DNA of 64,000 nt. It comes from Symbiodinium natans (taxonomy: Eukaryota > Sar > Dinophyceae > Suessiales > Symbiodiniaceae). The stretch lies in NCBI GenBank assembly GCA_905221605.1, contig CAJNDS010002156.1, forward strand, positions 283,001 through 347,000, written 5' to 3'. A model generated the notes under the pieces. It ran no database searches and was not told the origin of the DNA. It was given only the letters and a program-made list of their open reading frames with translations. A program made the position numbers and the translations under genes. This document shows positions 52,298-61,090 of this stretch, piece by piece. The stretch's first letter is position 1; each line of letters starts with the position of its first letter.

Positions 52298-53833
52298 CTG
52301 AAAGAGTAGGCCGAGCCGATGGCAACTTTGTCAACCCGAGTTCCTTCGAGCTGAATTTAGTGGTCTGAGCCTCGAGGCAAGCAGCCGACAACGATGTAAA
52401 AGCGTTCACATCCACATGAAGAAGCAGAAGAAACTAATGATCTACACCAGATTCGGCGAAGAACGAAGATGTCAGCATCCGTGACGCAAACAGCTGATTC
52501 ATTTTGCAACGCAAGCACGCGCACCCTCCTGAGCAGGCCGCCGCAGATGCTCAGGAGCCTGCATGCTCTGGGACATCTGACTAAATCCTACCAGGAAGGT
52601 TCGATGTCTGGCCTTCCAAAGAAAAGGCAAATTATGGAGTTTGCTTCTGGGTCGCGAAATTGACCGAGGCTGTCCAACCCTGCATTCCGCTCTGAGGCCT
52701 GGCCCCTAAACCCTAAACTAAACCCTAAACCCTAAACCCTAACGCACGTTGAGGGCCCCTGAGGCCACTCGGTCCCAAAGCCTCAGCCCCGAACCCCGCG
52801 GCCGACCTGCTCTGCTCGCTACGTTGGCGGCACGCAGGTCTCCTGAATGACGTCGTCCACACGAGGAAGCCTTGAGGACACGGAGTCGAAGTCTGAGCTA
52901 CGGGGGGCGTGGCAAAAGAAAGGAATGATGTAGAGGCCTTTAAGATACTGATACCCAGGCACTTTCGAAACAGGTCGAGCCATGGAGTTCCCTAAAGCCA
53001 GGCCGTTGCACGCGTCATGAACCTATCAGCCAAGCGAGGGGAGATGCCTTGAATCCCAAGACAACCGCACCCAAACCCCCGCGTTTCAGGGAAAGGTTTA
53101 CAGCTGGCTACAAGTTTTGCGCGGCGAGCAGTGCCTCATAAGCAAGGCCACTCCCAGCCCAGGCCACAAGGTTGAGCCGTGCCTACAGTAGTGGGCCTAG
53201 CGTGTGTCGAGAGTTGGAGCAAGAAGTCAGGAGGCTTTTGCTTGTAGCCCTCCTGACACTTCTGGACCTCGAGTCTCTGACCAAAGCCTGGCACATTTCA
53301 CCAGCAACTCCCCATCGATGGGAAGCGTTCGCATCTCCTCCCGAGCGAATGGTCCAGATTCCAGATGTGAGTCCCGACACGACTTCACGACACAGGTACA
53401 ATCTTACCAATCATCTCATGGAGCTGTTTAACGGTACATCAAGTCAAACATCAAGTAACATTGCCATCGTCTTTGGAGGAGCCACAAAGGGCCCACTTTC
53501 AAAACTCCGTGAGGCCACGTCGGGGATTTTTGCTTTATCTTTAATAGGAGATGTGTTACAAGAGCGGGCCCTTTGATACTTACCACAGGAGCTTCTTTGT
53601 GAAGGACTTTGGGTGAGCAACTTGTCCAAAACAGGCCTCAAAATTGAGGATTCGCAGTGGGTACCAGTTCAATTGGGGGCGCTTGCCTTGTTGTATGGCA
53701 GTCGCGTTACCCGTTGCACAGAGCATTTAAAGGGCCTCGTTTACTTCCACTACATCAAAGCTGCAACCCCCAGGCTCGCCATAGAGAACACACCATGAAC
53801 CGTCAACCCCGCACCTGAAGCCCGACGCCTTAT
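52298..53833. other. No firm gene
   Basis: A CCCTAAA tract at 52707-52741. A plus frame at 53172-53576 (134 codons) is open but unrecognised and lacks splice context. Confidence 0.3.
52707..52741 (-). repeat. CCCTAAA tract
   Basis: Flanked by CTGAGGCC on both sides, too short to be decisive. Confidence 0.85.
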
Positions 53834-53936
53834 GGGCGTTTCCGAAAATAGGGGGCCCCCAAAGCAGTCCCCCAAATAGTATGATCCCCTTATCATAAGG
53901 ACCCCAATAAGGTATCCCCCAGCATCGTAAACCCCC
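53834..53936 (-). mobile_element. Family A element (A13)
   Basis: GTTTCCGAAAATAGGGGGCC left, core CCCAAATAGTATGATCCCCT, right CATCGTAAACCCCC. Confidence 0.75.
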
Positions 53937-54044
53937 TTATCATTCAGGCCACCGGGGTCCTGGTTCACCAGCTCTAACCTGAGTTGCGTTGTCACAGGGT
54001 TTGCAGCTGTGGGACTCGGCTGATGGAACTTTGGGGGGCCTCTA

Positions 54045-54575
54045 AGCCCCAAACCCTAAAGCCCTAAGCCCTAGGCCCTAAGCCCTAAGCCCTAAACCCT
54101 AAACCCTAAACCCTCATGAGGGGCCTTCCTCCTGGAGCTCCCTAGGTTATGCGGGGCACATGTCTGCCGAAGCAGTTGGTGTTTTTCTCTCTTTCTTCGC
54201 CCGTGGTTGGTCGACCCCCCATCGTTTCCACCAAAACTCATCAACCTCAGGCTTGGTCGACCTTGGTAAACCCTAAACCCTAAACCCTAAACCCTAAACC
54301 CTAAACCCTAAACCCTAAACCCTAAACCCTAAACCCTGAGGAGCTTATGCTTGAAGCTGAAAGTTCACCCTGCCCCATGAGGTGTGAAGCTGGGAAGATG
54401 GCCCCGGAGCTCCTGGAAGAGGAAGCTCACGGCACACGGGACAAGGCGGACACGGCGGACGTGGCGGACAAGAAGCCCAAAAAAGGGAGGCGCGAAGCGA
54501 AGCGAAGCGACAAGCAACCCGTCTTAGACCCTAAACCCGAAACCCTAAACCCTAAACCCTAAACCCGAAACCCTA
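54045..54575 (-). repeat. Three CCCTAAA tracts
   Basis: 54045-54113, 54267-54337 and 54528-54574. The spacer after the second reads LEAESSPCPMRCEAGK and more, a possible exon. Confidence 0.85.
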
Positions 54576-54644
54576 AAGCGATGTAAAGGCAAAGGCCGAA
54601 GACAAATCACGAAGCTCGGGGATGCTCTTAGAGTTTTCACCTGT

Positions 54645-54712
54645 TCACTGAGCTGAACTGCGCTTGACTGAGGTTAACTGAGTTTAACTGAGTTGAGCAG
54701 AGTTGAACTCAT
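54645..54712 (+). repeat. Degenerate TGAGTTTAAC 10-bp array
   Basis: About seven imperfect copies of a 10-bp unit just left of a family A element. Confidence 0.6.
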
Positions 54713-54718
54713 GTCTGC

Positions 54719-54835
54719 TTTGGGGGATTTCCGAAAATGGGGGGGGGGAACCCCTTATTTTCCCCAAAATACTATAGCATCCTTCTGAAGGAACCCCCAA
54801 AAAAGGGTACCACTTTTTTTCTCCCCCCCATTTTG
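54719..54835. mobile_element. Family A element (A14)
   Basis: GGGGGATTTCCGAAAATGGG left, core AAAATACTATAGCATCCTTC, right CCCCCCATTTTGCG. A variant core shared with the cluster at 15.7 kb. Confidence 0.65.
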
Positions 54836-54875
54836 CGCTCCGCTCTGCTGTTTCTGTGCCACTCCCCCCCCCCCC

Positions 54876-55128
54876 TAAACCCTAAACCCTAAACCCTAAA
54901 CCCTAAACCCTAAACCCCAAACCCTAAACCCTAAACCCCTCTTCTTTCCTCGGGCCGCGGCAGAGCCTCCATGTTCGGGGCTGCCATGAGGCGCCTGGAA
55001 GGCCAACCCCTCATTTAAGGCTTGGTAACCTCTAGAGTGTTTTTAGGGTTTAGGGTTTAGGGTTTAGGGTTTAGGGTTTGGGGTTGGGGGTTTGGGGGTT
55101 TGGGGTTTAGGGTTTAGGGTTTAGGGTT
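54876..55128. repeat. CCCTAAA then TTTAGGG around a possible exon
   Basis: CCCTAAA 54876-54938 and TTTAGGG 55045-55128. Confidence 0.9.
54964..55023 (+). CDS. Possible exon between CCCTAAA and TTTAGGG tracts
   Basis: Follows GCCGCGGCAG and ends near GTAACC. Two frames are open (SLHVRGCHEAPGRPTPHLRL, or ASMFGAAMRRLEGQPLI followed by TAA), so the reading is undecided. Bounded by CCCTAAA left and TTTAGGG right. Confidence 0.3.
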
Positions 55129-55944
55129 TGGACCTCCCCAACATCTGGGGGCCAGGAACAGCTTCGGGAGTCAGACGAAGAGCATCACTCACAGAGCAGC
55201 ATGGCTTGGTGGTGGCCTCTTCTGCAATTGGAAGAGCGCGAGGGTAACAGCCTCGAAATTTGCAGCTTTTCAGGTCTAAGACACTTGCTCTGTAGCCTGC
55301 ACCCGAGCCGCGTGGCAAAAACTGGCAAAGTAATCACAATTCCACGTCAGGTGATGTCATGTGGGGACTGGACCACGACAGAAGGGATAGGCCATTTTGC
55401 TGTAGTTGTGATGTGTCGGCAGCCGAGCTGGACCCTGCGTCCGCTGCCCACAGCTTACTCATCCAGGCTACCACCAGTTGAGACATGTTGAAACCTTTGA
55501 CCTCACAGCATCAGAGGCAGCTGCATTTCAAAAAAGCGTCTCCGCAAGGATCTGACCGAGATCCCCACCAACACGCCGCGAAGACCAGCCTCTAAGAAGA
55601 TGTCCATGGCCTGCTTCAGGATCTTGGACACGGTATCTCAAAATCACCCCGAAAGCTTTCGAAGACCGGCGCCAGGCCCAAACTTTCGTGCTCCCATTCT
55701 TGCACTCGGCTCGCCTAAATGTTACAACCCAGGCACCTACCCAACACCCCGAAGCCATAAGGCTGTATATCCCACCGGATGACCGGAACCTCGACAGAAG
55801 TTGTGGGTGTGCCCAGCCCTCCCGGAGCGCAAGTTCTGAGGAATGATGGGAAACGACAGAGTAGCTCGAATATTTGTTGCTGGCCTCTACAGGCTGCCAC
55901 TTGAAGGAACATTTTGGACCCCTGCCACCACCACTGTGGTTCCC

Positions 55945-56474
55945 CCTAAACCCTAAACCCTAAACCCTAAACCCCTAAACCCTAAACCCTCATTCTGCCG
56001 AACAAGGATCCTAAAACCTCAAGCTCCTCTTAGGGCCCTACAACCATCCACTGCAAAGCCCTAAGCTTCTACATCACGGCTCTAAGAAATATTCAACATA
56101 CCCCCTTGGACTCACCCTAAAAGAAATTGGGGGGGGGGGGGGGGGGGGGGGTTTGGTAAAATCCTTCCTTACCTTCTCCTTTGATAGGCTGAGGGGTATG
56201 GGTTTGGGGTAGGTGGAACTATATTCTTGGCGCAGCACTCCTTCCGCCGATTTCCCTGGAGCCTTGCCCTAAACCCTAAACCCTAAACCCTAAACCCTAC
56301 ATCCCAAGCCCCCTAAACCCCAAGAGGATCCCTGAACTTGACATCGCTTTAAGCCTGAGCCCTGCTTGCCAGGCCTCAATGACGGCAGGCAGGGGCAGCC
56401 ACTTCCCTGGCACTCCTACACCCTAAACCCTAGCCCTAAACCCTAAACCCTAAACCCTGAACCCTAAGCCCTAC
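55945..56474 (-). repeat. Three CCCTAAA tracts
   Basis: 55945-55989, 56268-56299 and 56427-56474. The last abuts family E element E2. A G23 run lies between at 56129-56151. Confidence 0.9.
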
Positions 56475-56589
56475 AGTAAACTCCAAAAAGTTGGCACATC
56501 CTTATCCCCATATCCCAAAAGGCGTACTAAAGGGAATCCCAGCTCTCGTCATCCTTAAACTATGTTCCAACTTTCTGGAGTTTACTGTA
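56472..56589 (+). mobile_element. Family E element (E2), well preserved
   Basis: Terminal inverted repeat of 23 bp with one mismatch: TACAGTAAACTCCAAAAAGT left, CTTTCTGGAGTTTACTGTA right; 118 bp in all. Abuts a CCCTAAA tract on the left. Confidence 0.8.
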
Positions 56590-56807
56590 AGGTCCACTGT
56601 CGGCACTGTACCAAGGTTTCAAAGTTTCGAGCTAATGCCCAACACCCTCAAACTTTGAAACTTCACCCAAGATCCCAGAACAAAAAAACTTTAAACTCCG
56701 GGCCAGCCAAGATCTACAAGTCGCTGGCGGCAGCATTTTGGGACTGAAGCGTGGGACGAGGCACCGAAGAGGGACAGCCAACCTCAAGAAGATCACATCA
56801 GAAGGGG

Positions 56808-56893
56808 CGGGGTTCCTATAGTATAGGTACAAAGGGACCATAAGGGAATACTATTAGGAAATATTCCGGCCCCTTTATCACCCCAAAAAGGGA
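56808..56893 (+). mobile_element. Family G element (G2)
   Basis: GGTACAAAGGGACCATAAGG then GGAATACTATTAGGAAATAT then TCCGGCCCC. Confidence 0.6.
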
Positions 56894-57867
56894 GTTGGGG
56901 CACCAAGGCTTCCAATGCTGCGGCTCAATGGCATACCAAGCCCACATAAGGAGGCTCTGAGGAAACATGCCATGGTATGATTGAGGGTGAATGTTCCTCG
57001 ACCTTTCGCGCATAGCACGCCTGAAGCCTGGAGTTGGTTTTCTTGCACATCAGGTAGTCAGTCGACGTCCACAAAGGTTGGGTGGAGTGCGTGAAGGCCG
57101 AACAGACGTCTCTGCTTTTCTTGTCGGGGCGTTCTGTTGGTGGCCCTGCTGCCGTTGTTTGAGCAATCTTTGGTTGCTCACGAGACGGTTTCATGAAATC
57201 ATCTTTGCTGATGTTGCTCAGGAACCCGTCGATCGACTGGTGGAAGCTTGATCTGATCCTGGAGTCCTCACATTTTTGCAGTTGCGACCAGATACGGATC
57301 GAAGCTCCACAGGCAGGGTTTAGGACGTGGCGTTGAGGTTCAAAGGACGCTAGGATTCTTCAACGACGCTGGCAACTTGGGCGGAACTTGAGCTTGCGAG
57401 GGCCAGCCAGCGGCGTCCTCCCAGGAGTCTCGTTTGCGTCCCTTCAAAGCTCGACACGTCTAAGAGAAACAGGCCGAAGAAGCCAGCAACATCTACGATC
57501 ATGTGATGCGATGCCCGAGCCACTCCAGAGCCCTGCCGGTACTAGCAGAGCAACGGGGAGCTCAACGGAAGGCCGAGAGCCCGAAACCTGTAAACTCCGA
57601 AAGAAAAGTCCTTAAGAACAACTCCCGATGTAACTACTCTGCTCCCTGAGTGGCCAGCAGTTGGGGAGATAGCTGAGAGGTAGCACTCCACAACCTCTCA
57701 GCGATACGGGACTCTATGTCGGCATTTGAAATCGGCAGCATAAACGTGCCCTTGGTGCTGTAAGGTATAACAGATACCAGCTGGGCAGTTGTTCAAGCTG
57801 CTGTCGCAGCACTGACGGATGGGAAGTAGCAGGAGCAAGCCGAACTCATCGCAAATCTTACCTGGCC

Positions 57868-57968
57868 CCAAATGGGATTCCGAAATTAGGAGTACCTTAG
57901 TGGGGTACTCATTCTGAGGGAATCCTACTATTTGGGGGTTTAAATTAGGGGTCCCTTATTATCGTAAA
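57868..57968 (+). mobile_element. Family A element (A15)
   Basis: AATGGGATTCCGAAATTAGG left, core GGGAATCCTACTATTTGGGG, right CTTATTATCGTAAATC. Confidence 0.7.
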
Positions 57969-58374
57969 TCACGACATGCATCCATCAAGACTTTTTCAGC
58001 TGGCCCCAAGTGTAGACTTGCCAAAAGCACGGATCCGATCGCCCGGAAACTCAAGCCTCCTCCCCCCCCCCCCGAAAATACCCTGGCCCGCCGTGGAGAT
58101 GGTTTGCCAAGTCGGGGAGGTAGCACAATACCAACCTGCAGCATTTGGGATGGGAACTGCAATAACCTCGGTATCCGCATCTCACGGAAATGGCTGGTTG
58201 AGGTGCCTGAAGGAGTTGCATTTTAGGGGGCACGTTTTGGGGTTGCGGGCCATTGAGGTGGCCTGAGCGCATGATAGCTAAGGATGATTAATTTCGTAAT
58301 GGGCTCGTGCCTTGCAATGGTCACAGTCGTTCTTCCAATATTCCCGACACCCGAGACACCTGAAGATGTGCAAG

Positions 58375-58518
58375 AGGAGCCTCTCAAAGAAGATGACGCC
58401 CTTGTGCATGAGGGGGAAGCCCTCGGACCTTGGAACGCTCATGCGAACTACGATGCTGCTCAAAATTGCCCGAGCAGAGGTTTGACAACTTGGCCCAGAC
58501 GAGTTGTGGAGTTCAGGG
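58375..58518 (+). CDS. Exon before an 8-bp telomere-like intron array
   Basis: Follows GTGCAAG and reads EPLKEDDALVHEGEALGPWN and AHANYDAAQNCPSRGLTTWP, ending at GTTCAGGGGTTCAGGGG. The frame is open upstream too (TPETPEDVQ), so the left border may be earlier. The next exon may begin after CCTCCAG at 58667 (QVLNRARPQPPSRF). Confidence 0.45.
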
Positions 58519-58650
58519 GTTCAGGGGTTCAGGGGTTCAGGGGTTCAGGGGTTCAGGGGTTCAGGGGTTCAGGGGTTCAGGGGTTCAGGGGTTCAGGGGT
58601 TCAGGGGTTCAGGGGTTCAGGGTTTAGGGTTTAGGGTTTAGGGTTCAGGG
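58519..58650 (+). repeat. TTCAGGGG 8-bp array grading into TTTAGGG
   Basis: About 13 copies of GGTTCAGG pass directly into TTTAGGG repeats. It sits where the 5' end of an intron is inferred, as the 7-bp tracts do. Confidence 0.85.
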
Positions 58651-58666
58651 GCCTTGACACCTCCAG

Positions 58667-60637
58667 CAAGTTTTGAACCGTGCACGCCCCCAACCACCGA
58701 GTCGCTTTCAGCCCTCGATTTAGTTGGGGGGAGTCGTGGTGTTCTTCACGGGTGGTCGAGTGAGCCGGTCCAGTGTGCGCCCCTTCCTTTTCAGATAACC
58801 ACCATCAATTTCTACTAAACAAAACTTGTGCCATCACCACCACCACGGCAACCACGACTCACGACAACGACTTCGACCACTACCTCTACCGCTACCGCTA
58901 CCGCTACGCTACTACTAGACAGCTAACTCAAAATGGAAGCGCACTGAACGTGCAAGCGGACGTGTACTGGACCCCCCTACCTTCCTTAAGGTGGGCGTGT
59001 TGGCCTAGGCAGTCTCATTGCAGTCATGGACCCGGGCAGGTGGAATTCCCGAATTCAGGATCTAGTAGCTTATCTCCGCGACTCCATACAAGGTCCGAAG
59101 TCTCTTCTGTTGCCAAGTCGCCACAAGCCAGAGAACCTGGAGGCGGACTGCACAACGGACATTCATGCTTGCTGAGCTCAGGGAGTAGCTCGAACACAAA
59201 GATCCTAGTCACCAAGCGTCGTGCGTCTTTGGACATTTTAGACTTCAGCGTTTTTCCACAGGGAGCGCGCTGCTTTTGATTAGGCACTCGCACAAAAAAG
59301 CGGTCTTTCCAACCTAGCTTTGAGAAGAAATGCCGACAACGCTGTTCGGGGGATTTTAAGAAGTAAAGTGTGGCTTTGCACTCCTGACACGTCTACTTGC
59401 GTACCCGGGTTCGGGTGTGCCAGGGCCTGCGTTTCGTAAAGATGTCAGGTGTGGGCGGGTTAGATTCTGCACCTTCTTCGACTGGTGTGACCTTTTTCTT
59501 TCCTTGGCAGTTCGTACCTTGCAAATCGCATGCGCAGATGCCCCACACAATGCCGCCTTGTCCTCGCCAAGAACTGACATACTGATATGCGTAGGCTCTG
59601 CCAGAGTGCCCGTGGATACGCTGTCCGGATACATCTGGAGTTTGCACTAGACCCCTGAGTCTTGCGCGAACGTGCTTGCTATGACTGGACTTCACGGATC
59701 CCTTCGGCTGTCGAAATGGGATGCTGGGTTGGGAGTTCAGGACACCAGCTGGTCTGCTCGAGCATACTGTCTGAGCATTCCCAGTGCCACTGAAAACTCC
59801 GACTGTACTTCCGCGAAGCGGATGCGAAGATGCTTTTTTGGCACACCATTGCGCAGGTGTCAGTCGCCAACCAGCTCGATGCAACACAAGGCAGCGCAGA
59901 CGCAAATCTGCTAATGTCACATAGCAGCCAGTCCAGCCAGAGTTCGGAGTCTTTGGTGACATGTCAAAGTCTCTCGGACCCCAACTCTGCAGCACATATG
60001 CTGTGCGAGCCTCAACCCAACTACCCCCGATGTACGTGTGGGCCTGTGTTGTTTTGGGCTTGTTTTCTGCTTTATGACCGTCAGATTCGTCCCCCGCATC
60101 CCCAGCCACCCAACCCAAAAAGACCCTGAATTATGACTTCGAAAAGTACACACGAGGGTAAAGTGCGGCTTACAGTGTGGCTTGTGCACATTTGCAGCTT
60201 CACAGCATTTCACAGCCCCCCTCTCCTGCTAAACAGGCGCCTAAAAACCCATTCCAATTTGTCATTCGCGCCGGGACCCAGACACCATCAAGGCGTCCTG
60301 GAACTTCCGCCGCCTCACCGGCGTCTGATATCTACACATTGCGTGCAGCGGATGAGTGGGGCACATATTATTCGCATTGCTCAGATTGCTCTCTGCAAGC
60401 CAACCAACCGGCCAGCGGCTAGCAAATGCCAGGGCGGACCCGAGCAGTGGTATCTGAGCACCCTGCGCTGTATCTGCGCGCTCCGGATACTTCAGGACCA
60501 AGGCGGCAGCGACATAGTTCCTCCAGTCAAGACACCGAATCTCGAAGCCGCTAAGTCCTGTCAACGTCTCTGCTGCCCTAAAGACCAGTATCGGCTATTC
60601 GGCCATATAATTCAACCCTCAGACGCATTCTCAGTGA
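58667..60637. other. No firm gene
   Basis: A minus frame of 241 codons at 59393-60118 and a plus frame at 60133-60657 are open, but their composition is not convincing. ACC/ACG and CTACCG repeats lie at about 58830-58910. Confidence 0.3.
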
Positions 60638-60684
60638 CCCTAAACCCTAAACCCTAAGCCCTAAACCCTAAACCCTAAACCCTA
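60638..60684 (-). repeat. CCCTAAA tract
   Basis: Last tract before the copia element. Confidence 0.9.
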
Positions 60685-60822
60685 TACCGGGGGCAACCGA
60701 AGGAGGACAGGGAACAAAACAGTCAGCCCCAACAGAAGCCCTTGATTCCCCTGGAACAACCGAAGACAAAACCCAAAGCACAACCAAACACACCTTTTCC
60801 GTAGGGCGCATTGCCCACGTTT

Positions 60823-60842
60823 CTTGAGCCAAAAATATCCGG
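60823..60842 (-). other. Possible relic of the dinoflagellate spliced leader
   Basis: The minus strand reads CCGGATATTTTTGGCTCAAG. The last 12 bases match the 3' end of the conserved dinoflagellate spliced leader (TTTTGGCTCAAG) and the first three match its CCG. The middle differs. It lies in the copia 3' region, where a retroposed trans-spliced RNA could leave such a trace. Confidence 0.3.
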
Positions 60843-60912
60843 GTTCATTGACCCCTTCAACTCTCATCACCAACTCTTTTCTACAATACCAGTTGCAGCT
60901 CCGCACTCCCCC

Positions 60913-60934
60913 TGTCCTAGGATTTCCTAGGACA
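60913..60934. repeat. 22-bp near-perfect palindrome downstream of the copia frame
   Basis: Arms TGTCCTAGGA and TCCTAGGACA around TT. It lies about 160 bp past the pol stop on the element's 3' side. It starts TGT and ends ACA, as LTR termini do, so it may mark an LTR edge or a hairpin. Unproven. Confidence 0.4.
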
Positions 60935-61090
60935 CATTGGAGATGCCGTTCTTTGGCCAAAAACCGCCATTTAGGCAGCAGCCAGCTGCTTGAAATGCAC
61001 ATTATGGTTTAACGTCATCCAGGACGAACCTTCAGCTCATTGGCTGAATCCTTTACCATTGAGGATTTCTTCACCTCGTACTTGGAAAAT

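Larger units (their letters stand above)
56590..58374. other. No firm gene; family G and A elements
   Basis: Holds a family G element (56808-56893) and a family A element (57868-57968). Frames are short and unremarkable. Confidence 0.3.

Noticed and set aside
59393-60118. 241-codon minus open frame
   Set aside because: Composition and motifs are not convincing, and it overlaps open plus frames; no splice or homology support.
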